Assembly (NCBI RefSeq): GCF_018829635.1
Contig: NZ_JAHKKG010000025.1
Coordinates: 1-43,034, forward strand
Origin: Paractinoplanes bogorensis
GTDB taxonomy: Bacteria > Actinomycetota > Actinomycetes > Mycobacteriales > Micromonosporaceae
Length of the DNA stretch: 43,034 nucleotides
Direction: 5' to 3'
The notes under the pieces are model-generated. The model was not told where the DNA came from, made no database searches, and saw nothing but the letters and a program-made list of their open reading frames with translations. Shown here in pieces: positions 7,905-15,128 of the stretch; position 1 is the stretch's first letter; each line of letters begins with the position of its first letter. The translations under genes and the position numbers were made by a program.

Positions 7905-8966
7905 GTGAACCGCCCCACCCTCATCCCCGGCATCCCCCGCGTCTGGCGTAACCGCCATGAGTTGCAGCTGGGCTCCGACCCCGCTTGCGCGGTGGTGCTG
8001 CGCCTGCCCGATCCGCGCGCGGCCCGGGTGCTCGACCTGCTCGACGGCAGCCGGCCCGAACGGGTGGTGATGCTCGAGGCCGTGCAGGAGGGCGTTCCAC
8101 CTGACGACGCGCGAGCCGTTCTCGACGCTCTGGACGCGGCCGGGCTGACCGTGCCCGCCGCGGCGCTACTGCCCCCGACCCGCTCGGCCGGCCGGCTGAC
8201 CGGCGAGGCCGCCGTGCTCGCGCTGCGCGGCAGCACCTCCCGCACCCCCGCGTCCCGGTTGCGCCGCCGCCAGGCCGCCCGGGTCGTGATCAGCGGGCGC
8301 GGCCGGCTCGGCGCCCCGATCGCGGTGGCGCTGGCCGAGGCGGGCGTCGGCCACATCCATCCCGATCTGCCCGGACGGGTGCAGCGCAGCGAACTCGCAG
8401 GCGGCCCGCTCCGCGCCTCCGACCTGGGCAAACCCCGCGGTGCGGCGGTCATCGAGGCGCTCCGGCGCTCCGTCGAGGGGATCGAGACCCAGGCCGTACG
8501 CGGTCAGCCCGCCACCCTGGTCGTGCAGCTCGACCCCGACCGTCCGGTCACGCTGGTGTCCGCGGCCCACGCCAGTCGTCGCCAGCCACACCTGGCCGTG
8601 ACCATCCGCGACGGTGCCGCGGTGATCGGCCCCCTGGTCCCGGCCACCGGCGGCCCCTGCCTGGGCTGCCTCGACCTGCACCGCCGCGACCGTGACTCGG
8701 CCTGGCCGGGTCTGCCGCCGCACACCGCCCCCGAGCCGTGCACCGTGGCCACCCTGCTGGCGGCGACCGCCCTGGCCGTCGAAGAGGTGCTGACCTTCAT
8801 CGACGACGGCGACCCGATGACCGCGGGCGCCTCGATCGAGTTGACCACCGCGTCCCGCCAGCGCCGCCGCACGTGGCCGCAGCACCCCGAATGCGACTGC
8901 GCCCGGCTCCGCCGACGGGCCAAAGGTCTGCGGACTTTTCCGTCCGAGTCCGGGCAAGCCGGGTAA
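7905..8966 (+). CDS. ThiF/E1-like adenylyltransferase-related protein (TOMM-cyclodehydratase-like)
   Basis: This 353-aa protein has an N-terminal winged-helix-like region (about 1-90), a dinucleotide-binding segment VVISGRGRLGAPIAVALAEAGVGH (128-150) and a zinc site formed by CLGC (252-255) and CDC (330-332). This layout is that of ThiF/E1-like proteins, and of the ocin-ThiF parts of azole peptide cyclodehydratases. No precursor peptide or YcaO partner is nearby, so azole biosynthesis is unlikely here. The arginine and aspartate residues that activate a C-terminal carboxylate are not obvious. Start GTG 7905 lacks a clear Shine-Dalgarno. The DnaA-box cluster lies directly upstream. Confidence 0.75.
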   Translation: MNRPTLIPGIPRVWRNRHELQLGSDPACAVVLRLPDPRAARVLDLLDGSRPERVVMLEAVQEGVPPDDARAVLDALDAAGLTVPAAALLPPTRSAGRLTGEAAVLALRGSTSRTPASRLRRRQAARVVISGRGRLGAPIAVALAEAGVGHIHPDLPGRVQRSELAGGPLRASDLGKPRGAAVIEALRRSVEGIETQAVRGQPATLVVQLDPDRPVTLVSAAHASRRQPHLAVTIRDGAAVIGPLVPATGGPCLGCLDLHRRDRDSAWPGLPPHTAPEPCTVATLLAATALAVEEVLTFIDDGDPMTAGASIELTTASRQRRRTWPQHPECDCARLRRRAKGLRTFPSESGQAG

Positions 8967-9007
8967 GGCGGGCCGTTCTTCGTCCCGGAGTCGGTCACAA
9001 TGATCTG

Positions 9008-10354
9008 GTGAGCGACATTCCGCGGCGTGCGGCGGCCCGCACGGCCAAGCTGGCGGCGTTGCCGCTGGGGTTCGCGGGGCGCACCGCACTGGGCCTCGGC
9101 AAGCGCGCCGTGGGGATGGCGTCCGACGTCATCTCGGCGGACATCCAGCAGCGCACCGCCGAGCAGCTGTTCAGCGTCCTGGGCCAGCTCAAGGGCGGCG
9201 CCATGAAGTTCGGGCAGGCGCTCAGCGTCTTCGAGGCCGCGATGCCCGAAGAGATGGCCGGGCCCTACCGGCAGGCGCTGACCAAGCTGCAGGAGGCGGC
9301 GCCCCCGATGCCGGTGGCCAGCCTGCACAAAGCGCTGGCCGAGCAGCTCGGGGAGGATTGGCGCTCGCTGTTCGCCGAGTTCGACGACAGCCCGGCCGCC
9401 GCGGCCAGCATCGGCCAGGTGCACCGCGCCACGTGGAAGCTCAAGCCGGCCCGCAGGAACGCCAGGCCGAAGACGATCGCCGTCGCGGTCAAGGTGCAAT
9501 ATCCGGGCGCCGGTGACGCGCTGCTGGCCGACCTCAAGCAGCTGTCCCGCCTGGCCCACATGTTCAAGATCATCCAGCCCGGGATGGACATCAAACCGCT
9601 GCTGGCCGAGCTCAAGGATCGGATCACCGAGGAACTCGACTACGCGATGGAGGCGGAGACGCATAGCGCCTTCGCCGAGGCGTACGCGAACGATCCGGAG
9701 ATCTTCGTCCCCCGCGTGATCACCTCGGCGCCGCGGGTGCTGGTCACCGAGTGGGTCGACGGCACGCCGCTGGCCCAGGTGATCGCCGACGGCACGGTCG
9801 AGGAACGCGACGAGGCCGGACGCCTGATGGCGACGCTGCACTTCTCGGCGCCGGCCCGGGCCGGTCTGCTGCACGCCGACCCGCACCCGGGCAACTTCCG
9901 CATGCTGCCGGACGGGCGCCTCGGTGTGATCGACTTCGGCGCGGTGGCCCGGCTGCCCGGCGGGCACCCCGAGGCGATCGGCCGGCTGGTGCGCCTGGCC
10001 CTCGACGACGACGCCCAGGGCGTGGCCGACGGGCTGCGCGAAGAGGGCTTCATCAAACCGGACGACGAGATCGACGCGCGGGCGGTGCTCGACTTCCTGC
10101 GCCCGATGATCGAGCCGGTCGCGGTCGACCAGTTCCGCTTCACCCGGGCCTGGCTGCGCGCCGAGGCGACCCGGCTGAGCAGCCCGAGGTCACCGGCCTA
10201 CCAGCTGAGCCGCAAGCTCAATCTGCCGCCGTCCTACCTGCTGATCCACCGGGTGACGCTGGGGTCGATCGGCGTGCTGTGCCAGCTCGAGGCCGAGGCG
10301 CCTTATCGGGCGATCCTGGAGAAGTGGCTGCCGGGCTTCGCGCCGGTGTCCTGA
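9008..10354 (+). CDS. ABC1/UbiB-type atypical kinase
   Basis: This 448-aa protein carries the ABC1/ADCK signature: KFGQ (67-70), the Ala-rich nucleotide loop AAAASIGQVH (130-139), Lys162 in VAVKVQYPG, HADPHPGNF (289-297) and DFG (309-311). It matches Rv3197 in context. Family members support quinone or lipid homeostasis, and the protein itself probably has ATPase/kinase-like activity. In mycobacteria Rv3197 has been linked to macrolide tolerance downstream of WhiB7 (from memory). GTG 9008 lies 41 bp after the ThiF-like gene. The M18 aminopeptidase gene follows after 22 bp. Confidence 0.93.
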   Translation: MSDIPRRAAARTAKLAALPLGFAGRTALGLGKRAVGMASDVISADIQQRTAEQLFSVLGQLKGGAMKFGQALSVFEAAMPEEMAGPYRQALTKLQEAAPPMPVASLHKALAEQLGEDWRSLFAEFDDSPAAAASIGQVHRATWKLKPARRNARPKTIAVAVKVQYPGAGDALLADLKQLSRLAHMFKIIQPGMDIKPLLAELKDRITEELDYAMEAETHSAFAEAYANDPEIFVPRVITSAPRVLVTEWVDGTPLAQVIADGTVEERDEAGRLMATLHFSAPARAGLLHADPHPGNFRMLPDGRLGVIDFGAVARLPGGHPEAIGRLVRLALDDDAQGVADGLREEGFIKPDDEIDARAVLDFLRPMIEPVAVDQFRFTRAWLRAEATRLSSPRSPAYQLSRKLNLPPSYLLIHRVTLGSIGVLCQLEAEAPYRAILEKWLPGFAPVS

Positions 10355-10376
10355 GCCGTCATGATTCGATGGCGGC

Positions 10377-11654
10377 ATGGATGCGACTGCCCACATCGAT
10401 GATCTGGCCGCTTTCGTCTCGGCGTCGCCGAGCTCCTATCACGCGGCCGCCGAGGTGGCGCGTCGGCTGACCGGGGCGGGCTACCAGACGCTCGACGAGA
10501 CGGCCGACTGGACCGAGGCCGTACGCCCGGGCGCCCGCCTGCTGATCGTGCGGGACGGCTCGGTCATCGCCGTCGCTGTGCCTTCCACAGCCGGCCGGGG
10601 CACCCCGTTCCGGATCCTCGGCGCGCACACCGACTCGCCCGGCTTCAAGCTCAAGCCGAAGCCGACGACCGTCGCGTTCGGCTGGTGGCAGGCCGGGGTC
10701 GAGGTGTACGGCGGACCGGTCGTGCCGTCCTGGTTCGACCGCGAGCTCGAGTTCGCGGGGCGGGTCGTGCACCGCGACGGCACCACGCACCTGGTCCGCA
10801 CCGGTCCGTTCGCGCGCATCCCGCACCTGGCGATCCACCTCGACCGTGGGGTCAACGACTCCTTCGCCCCGGACAAGCAGCGCGAGCTCCAGCCGATCTG
10901 GGGCGCCGGCGACACCGCGGGCGCCGATGTCGTCGGGCATCTGGCCGGACTGGCCGGCATCCCGGCCGACGACCTGGCCGGCTACGACGTGATCACCGTC
11001 GACTCGGCCGCCCCGGCCCGGTTCGGGGCGGGCGCGAACCTGTTCGCCTCGGCCCGGCTCGACAACCTGTCGTCGGTGCACGCCGGTGTGGTGGCCCTGC
11101 TCGGTGTGGAGAACGGTGACGCCATCGCGGTGCTGGCCGCCTTCGACCACGAGGAGATCGGGTCGGAGAGCCGCTCCGGGGCGGCCGGCCCGTTCCTGGC
11201 CGACGTGCTCGAGCGGGTCACGGCCGGGCTCGGCGGCGACCGGTCCGACCTGGCCCGGGCCGTCGCGGGCTCGTGGTGCCTGTCGTCCGACGCCGGTCAC
11301 GCCGTGCACCCCAACCGCTCGGAGAAGCACGACCCGGTCAACCGCCCGGTGGCCGGGGCCGGCCCGCTGTTGAAGATCAATGCGAATCAGCGCTACATGA
11401 CCGACGGGGTCGGCGCGGCCCTGTGGGCCCGCACGTGCGCGGCGGCCGGAGTGCCCTACCAGGAATTCGTGTCGAACAACTCGGTGCCGTGCGGGTCGAC
11501 GATCGGGCCGATCACCGCCGCCAGGATCGGCATTCCGACCCTGGACGTGGGCACGCCGCTGCTCTCGATGCACTCGGCCCGCGAGATGTGCCACGTCGAC
11601 GACCCGGCCTATCTGAGCAGCGCCATCGGGGTGTTCCTGTCCGCCGGGGCGTGA
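10377..11654 (+). CDS. M18 family (aspartyl) aminopeptidase
   Basis: This 425-aa protein matches the M18 family, usually about 420-430 aa. HTDSPGFKLKP (84-94) supplies the first zinc ligand and catalytic Asp. FDHEEIGSES gives the base and bridging acidic residues. SSDAGHAVHPN and the C-terminal MHSAREMCH supply the other ligands. It removes N-terminal acidic residues from peptides in the cytosol and is expected to form a large oligomer. It probably shares a transcript with the ABC1 kinase. Its 3' end overlaps the convergent MFS gene by 46 bp. Confidence 0.93.
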   Translation: MDATAHIDDLAAFVSASPSSYHAAAEVARRLTGAGYQTLDETADWTEAVRPGARLLIVRDGSVIAVAVPSTAGRGTPFRILGAHTDSPGFKLKPKPTTVAFGWWQAGVEVYGGPVVPSWFDRELEFAGRVVHRDGTTHLVRTGPFARIPHLAIHLDRGVNDSFAPDKQRELQPIWGAGDTAGADVVGHLAGLAGIPADDLAGYDVITVDSAAPARFGAGANLFASARLDNLSSVHAGVVALLGVENGDAIAVLAAFDHEEIGSESRSGAAGPFLADVLERVTAGLGGDRSDLARAVAGSWCLSSDAGHAVHPNRSEKHDPVNRPVAGAGPLLKINANQRYMTDGVGAALWARTCAAAGVPYQEFVSNNSVPCGSTIGPITAARIGIPTLDVGTPLLSMHSAREMCHVDDPAYLSSAIGVFLSAGA

Positions 11655-12835
11655 TCGCGGCGCGGCAGCAGGAACGGGGTGGCCAGGAGCAGCAGACCGG
11701 CGATCGCGAGCGCGGTGCGCAGGCTGGTGAGGGTGGCGAGCAGGCCCCACAGCGCGGTCAGGGCGGCGACGGTGACGCTGCTGGTGACCGACCAGGCCGA
11801 CAACGTACGGGCGACGCGGTCGGACGGGGTCCGGTCGAGGCGATAGGTGGCGAACACCGGGTTGAACACGCCCACGCAGGCGACCAGCCCGAACTGGACG
11901 GCGATGACGAGGACGAGTCCGGCCGGGCCGGGACCGACGAGGACGAGTCCGAGCGGCCAGCAGGCACGCAACGCACCGGCGGTGAGCAGGATCCGGTGTT
12001 GCCCGAACCGGGCGGCGAGAGGCCGAGCCAGCCGTGAGCCGATCAGCCCGCCCAGGCACGGGAGACCGAACGCGAGGCCGTACTGCCAGGGCGCGAACCC
12101 GAGCCGGCCGAGCATGAGCACGGCCAGCACCGGCGCGGTGGCCAGGATCAGGCCGTTGACCAGGACCGTGTTGAGGAACAGGGGCCGCAGCGCCGGGTGG
12201 GCCAGGATGAAGCGCCATCCGTCGAGCAGATCGCCGGCCTTCAGCCGTACGCCCTCGGTCCGCTCGGGACGCGGCTCCGGTCCCCCGATCGCCCGGATGC
12301 TCAGCGCCGAGAGCAGGAAGCTGACCGAGTCGACGGCCACGGTCACCACCGGGCCGAACAACCCGATCGCGGCGTTGCCGAGCGGTGGCCCGACCACGGT
12401 GGCGGTCCAGGTGGTCGCCTCGAACCGGCCGTTGGCGGCGAGCAGATCGGCCCGCGGGACCAGGGTCTTGAGGTAGGCGCCGCCGGCCGCCTTGAAGGTG
12501 ATGTCGGACGCCGCGGCAATCACCGATACAACCACGAGTTGTGCAAAGGTCAACCAGCCGAGTGCGTAGGCGACCGGGACGCTCATCAGCGCGGCGCACC
12601 GAACGAGGTCCGTCGCGATCATCACCGGCCGCTTGCGGCGAAAGTCCACCCACGGGCCGAGCGGCACCGCGAGAACCGCCCCGATGGCCAGGCCGGCCGC
12701 CGACAGCAGCGACACCTCGACCGGGCCGGCGTGCAGCACCAGGATCGCGATCAGCGGAAACGCGCCGAATCCGAGCCACGTGCCGAACGTGCTCACCGTG
12801 TACGCCGTCCAGAGCCACCGGAACTGTCGCCCCAC
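11609..12835 (-). CDS. MFS transporter (drug-efflux type, MFS_3-like)
   Basis: This 408-aa protein has about 10-12 hydrophobic helices and begins MGRQFRWLWTAYTVSTFGTWLG, typical of the enterobactin/macrolide exporter branch of MFS. The GPWVDFRRKRPVM loop corresponds to motif A between helices 2 and 3. It should export a small amphiphilic compound using the proton gradient; the substrate cannot be read from the sequence. It is divergent from a LysR-type gene over a 114-bp region with a clear palindrome, so LysR control is likely. The last 46 bp overlap the end of the M18 gene. Confidence 0.88.
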   Translation of the reverse strand: MGRQFRWLWTAYTVSTFGTWLGFGAFPLIAILVLHAGPVEVSLLSAAGLAIGAVLAVPLGPWVDFRRKRPVMIATDLVRCAALMSVPVAYALGWLTFAQLVVVSVIAAASDITFKAAGGAYLKTLVPRADLLAANGRFEATTWTATVVGPPLGNAAIGLFGPVVTVAVDSVSFLLSALSIRAIGGPEPRPERTEGVRLKAGDLLDGWRFILAHPALRPLFLNTVLVNGLILATAPVLAVLMLGRLGFAPWQYGLAFGLPCLGGLIGSRLARPLAARFGQHRILLTAGALRACWPLGLVLVGPGPAGLVLVIAVQFGLVACVGVFNPVFATYRLDRTPSDRVARTLSAWSVTSSVTVAALTALWGLLATLTSLRTALAIAGLLLLATPFLLPRRDHAPADRNTPMALLR

Positions 12836-12908
12836 CGATCATCACCACCCCGTGTCGGCTCAGATCCCATCAGGCGGTGGAGCCGGTGAGCAAACAACCG
12901 CCACGCCG

Positions 12909-12936
12909 ACCGTCAACAACTCCCGGTTGTGACGGT
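12909..12936. promoter_or_regulatory. Probable LysR operator in the MFS/LysR divergent region
   Basis: ACCGTCAACAAC (12909-12920) and GTTGTGACGGT (12926-12936) form a near-perfect inverted repeat with a TCCCG centre and one extra base in the left arm. It lies 13 bp before the LysR start codon. This is the usual place for autoregulation and control of the divergent gene. Confidence 0.6.
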
Positions 12937-12949
12937 AGGGTCGGTCGGC

Positions 12950-13888
12950 ATGGACTTCGACGCCGTACGCACCTTCGTGGCCGTCGCCGAGGCGGGCCAG
13001 TTCCAGGACGCCGCCGCCGAACTGTCGGTCACCCAGCAGGCCGTCTCCAAACGCGTCGCCGCGCTGGAGCGCAGCCTCGACGTCCGGCTGTTCACCCGCA
13101 CCCCGCGCGGGGCCGAACTCACCCTGGACGGTCAGGCGTTCCTGCCCCATGCCCGCGAACTGCTCCGTGCGGCCGACCGGGCGATCGCCGCGGTGCGCCC
13201 CGGCCGCCGTTCGCTGCGGGTCGACGTGATCGCCTCGCGCATCGCCCCGACCGACCTGGTCCGGGGCTTCCACCAGGCCCATCCCGAGATCGCGCTCGAC
13301 GTGCTGAAACTGTTCGACGTCGGTACGGCCGTCGCCGCTCTGCGGTCCGGGGCGATCGACGCTTCCTTCCGGGCCGTCGCCATGCCCGGCCCGGCCGTTC
13401 CCGAAGACATCGAGACGCTCCGGGTGCTCGACGAGCCGCTCCAACTGCTCACCGGTCCGGCCCATGCGCTGGCCTCGGCCCGGTCGGTGACGATGGCCCA
13501 GCTCGCCGGGCACCGCATCTGGATGCCCGGACTCGCTCCCGGCACCGAGTGGACCGCCTACTACGACGCCCTGGCCGCCGAGTTCCGGCTCACCATCGAA
13601 GCGACCGGCCCCAACCTCGGGGCCGACGCGCTGCTCGACACCGTCGCCGACACGCCGGCGCTGGCCACCTTCATCGGGGCGCGCACCCGCCTCGTCTGGC
13701 CCGTCGGCCACGGCCTGCGCCGCATCCCGGTGAGTGACCCCACGCCGGTCTATCCGCACTCGCTCCTCTGGCACCGTGACAATCGTCACCCGGCCCTGGC
13801 CGCCCTCCGCGATCACCTGGCGGCGTCGGCGGACGGCCACGACCACCCCGGGACCTGGGTGCCGAGCTGGGCGCGCGGACAAGCGTGA
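12950..13888 (+). CDS. LysR family transcriptional regulator
   Basis: This 312-aa protein has the N-terminal winged helix-turn-helix of LysR regulators (QFQDAAAELSVTQQAVSKRVAALE, about residues 16-39) and a C-terminal periplasmic-binding-like effector domain. ATG 12950 was preferred over an in-frame GTG 21 nt earlier because the family normally starts MDFDAVRTF. The earlier codon would also lie inside the palindrome. It probably regulates the divergent MFS exporter in response to an unknown ligand. Its stop codon is embedded in a strong terminator stem. Confidence 0.92.
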   Translation: MDFDAVRTFVAVAEAGQFQDAAAELSVTQQAVSKRVAALERSLDVRLFTRTPRGAELTLDGQAFLPHARELLRAADRAIAAVRPGRRSLRVDVIASRIAPTDLVRGFHQAHPEIALDVLKLFDVGTAVAALRSGAIDASFRAVAMPGPAVPEDIETLRVLDEPLQLLTGPAHALASARSVTMAQLAGHRIWMPGLAPGTEWTAYYDALAAEFRLTIEATGPNLGADALLDTVADTPALATFIGARTRLVWPVGHGLRRIPVSDPTPVYPHSLLWHRDNRHPALAALRDHLAASADGHDHPGTWVPSWARGQA

Positions 13889-13919
13889 AGCCCGTCCGCA
13901 TACCGCGGACGGGCTTCAC
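13885..13919. terminator. Bidirectional 15-bp hairpin terminator
   Basis: GTGAAGCCCGTCCGC-ATACC-GCGGACGGGCTTCAC is a perfect 15-bp stem with a 5-nt loop. It contains the LysR stop codon and lies 28 bp beyond the stop of the 69-aa gene on the other strand. It can therefore serve both convergent transcripts. Confidence 0.85.
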
Positions 13920-13947
13920 GAATTCAGATCTTCAGTTGTCGCGGGGA

Positions 13948-14157
13948 TCAGAAACGCCGGCCACCGAGTTCGCGCGAGGCGGTGTGACGTGCCTCGATGG
14001 CGATCTGGCGTGCGGGTCGGTGTGCCTCAGGTGTGTAGTCACTCTGAGGCCGACGCGTTCGAGCCCGGGATAACGCTTCTTGGAGGATTCTCATCTTGGT
14101 TTCTCCGTTCGAGGCCATCGCGAAGGTCTGCTTCCGGTTGTCGGTGAGGTTGGTCAT
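13948..14157 (-). CDS. Small basic protein coupled to whiB7 (69 aa)
   Basis: The frame starts at ATG 14157, one base after the whiB7 stop (TGA-C-ATG), so translation is probably coupled. An in-frame ATG at 14118 (MASNGETKMRILQEALSRAR) is an alternative start and would give 56 aa. The product is strongly basic and helical, with no Cys or membrane segment. I do not recognise a named family. The arrangement suggests it is made with WhiB7 under antibiotic stress. Confidence 0.65.
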   Translation of the reverse strand: MTNLTDNRKQTFAMASNGETKMRILQEALSRARTRRPQSDYTPEAHRPARQIAIEARHTASRELGGRRF

Positions 14158-14158
14158 G

Positions 14159-14521
14159 TCAGGCCGCCAGTCGGACGGCGTTGCGGGAGTCGAGTCCGTT
14201 CGCGGCGAGCCGCTCCTCGACCTCATGGGCCAGCTCGGCGTCACGCGCCACATCGACCTTCCGAGGACGGCCACGCGGCCGCTTGCGCGGAACCACGGCA
14301 CCACGCTCGAAGATCTCGCCACCCCAGACACCCCAGGGCTCGTTCCGCTCGACCGCGCCGGCCAGGCACTCGACGCGCAGCGGGCAGTCCCCGCAGAGCG
14401 ACTTGGCCAGTTCCAGCTGGGCCGGGGAGTCCGAGAACCAGAGGTCCGGGTCGAACTTCCGACAGGGCAGGTTTGCCTCGATCTCGACGCTCACGTCGAG
14501 TGGGGCCAGCGCCAGACTCAT
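14159..14521 (-). CDS. whiB7: WhiB7/WblC, iron-sulfur transcription factor of intrinsic antibiotic resistance
   Basis: This 120-aa protein has the four WhiB cluster cysteines (20, 43, 46, 52; LPCRKF, LCGDCPLRVEC). The EPWGVWGGE turn follows, and then the RGRPRK AT-hook (83-88) that distinguishes WhiB7/WblC from other WhiB proteins. The family binds the sigma-A region 4 and activates promoters with A/T-rich DNA just upstream of the -35. It induces ribosome protection, efflux and drug-modifying genes. AGAGGTGA lies 9 nt before ATG 14521. It is preceded by a long leader with a terminator (see 14599-15128) and lies downstream of uvrD2, as in mycobacteria. Confidence 0.94.
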   Translation of the reverse strand: MSLALAPLDVSVEIEANLPCRKFDPDLWFSDSPAQLELAKSLCGDCPLRVECLAGAVERNEPWGVWGGEIFERGAVVPRKRPRGRPRKVDVARDAELAHEVEERLAANGLDSRNAVRLAA

Positions 14522-14580
14522 AAAGCCCGGTCACCTCTCTCTTCTCATCGATCTCTTGGATCGCCGTTCCGGATCGTGCA

Positions 14581-14596
14581 CCGGCGGGTGAGCCGG
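14581..14596 (-). other. Small hairpin after the whiB7 attenuator
   Basis: On the minus strand CCGGC-TCACCC-GCCGG forms a 5-bp stem 3 nt after the terminator T-run and 60 nt before whiB7. The string CCGGCTCACC also occurs just before the terminator (14646-14655), so these two copies flank it. The role is unknown. Confidence 0.4.
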
Positions 14597-14597
14597 C

Positions 14598-14640
14598 AAA
14601 AAATTAAGGCCGCGGATCCCGGTTACGGGTTCCGCGGCCT
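14598..14640 (-). terminator. Intrinsic terminator (attenuator) in the whiB7 leader
   Basis: On the minus strand AGGCCGCGGA and CCCG pair with CGGG and TCCGCGGCCT around a 4-nt loop, with one A-A mismatch. TAATTTTTT follows. It is the only hairpin with a long T-run in this part of the window. It sits 77 nt upstream of the whiB7 start codon and 24 nt after a leader ORF. This is the position expected for transcription attenuation of whiB7. Confidence 0.9.
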
Positions 14641-14686
14641 CGAGGTGAGCCGGAGGTCTGTTGATCAGACCGGCCTTCCTCGAGGC
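14637..14686 (-). promoter_or_regulatory. Candidate antiterminator helix in the whiB7 leader
   Basis: GCCTCGAGG (minus strand, 14686-14678) is perfectly complementary to CCTCGAGGC (14645-14637). The second segment takes the first four bases of the terminator's 5' arm, so the two structures exclude each other. Enclosed between them is a 6-bp hairpin, GGTCTG-ATCAA-CAGACC (14671-14655). Its loop and right arm contain the leader ORF stop codon. The pairing is visible; its function is inferred. Confidence 0.5.
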
Positions 14687-14997
14687 GGGACACCGCTGCC
14701 ATCCGTGTAGCGCTTGGCGGAGACATTGATGCCCTTGAACCCAGTGCTGCCCTTGACCTGCAGAAGCTCCAGCGCGCCACCCAGCTCGGCCCGGGCGGAG
14801 ACCTGGTGCACCTGCGAAGCCGGAGCCCGCTCGGCCGCCAGCACCGGCACCGTGATCGGCGCAGTGGTGGCTTCGAACGGAGCCCGCTCGACGGTCGCCG
14901 GCGCCCACACGGGAGCGGCGATCAGCGAGGCGGACGGAGCGCAGGCACGGGTCAGCGGCATCGACGCTTTGGTCAAGCTCATCGTGTAGATCTCCAT
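14665..14997 (-). CDS. whiB7 leader ORF (110 aa)
   Basis: ATG 14997 follows GGAGGAGGT by 7 nt, the best ribosome binding site nearby. The predicted product starts MEIYTMSLTKASMPLTRACA, is Ala/Pro/Thr-rich in the middle and ends KGINVSAKRYTDGSGVPPRG plus RPV. No domain, membrane helix or known family is recognised. It occupies most of the transcript between the presumed promoter and the attenuator. Known whiB7 leaders in mycobacteria carry a much shorter uORF, so this is either an enlarged sensing uORF or a real protein whose translation is monitored. Confidence 0.6.
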   Translation of the reverse strand: MEIYTMSLTKASMPLTRACAPSASLIAAPVWAPATVERAPFEATTAPITVPVLAAERAPASQVHQVSARAELGGALELLQVKGSTGFKGINVSAKRYTDGSGVPPRGRPV

Positions 14998-15070
14998 CGG
15001 TGCCACCTCCTCCATTTGCGTTGCGCTCGTAGTTGCCTCGGCCCGCCGAACATCCCTGCTCGGCGAGGTG

Positions 15071-15128
15071 TGAACTGAGGCTATGCCTGCCCTACAGGAG
15101 GGCGCAAACGAATTATCCAAAGTTTTTT
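15071..15128 (-). promoter_or_regulatory. Candidate WhiB7-type promoter of the whiB7 leader
   Basis: On the minus strand TTGCGC (15107-15102) and TAGCCT (15083-15078) are separated by 18 bp. Directly upstream of the -35 lies an A/T-rich block (15108-15128, with TTTGG and ATAATT) that overlaps the uvrD2 stop codon. A/T-rich DNA next to the -35 is the known contact of the WhiB7 AT-hook, so autoactivation is likely. The predicted leader is about 550 nt. Confidence 0.55.

Noticed and set aside
7905..8966. Thiazole/oxazole-modified peptide biosynthetic cluster
   Set aside because: The ThiF-like protein resembles leader-binding cyclodehydratase partners, but no YcaO, dehydrogenase or precursor peptide is nearby.
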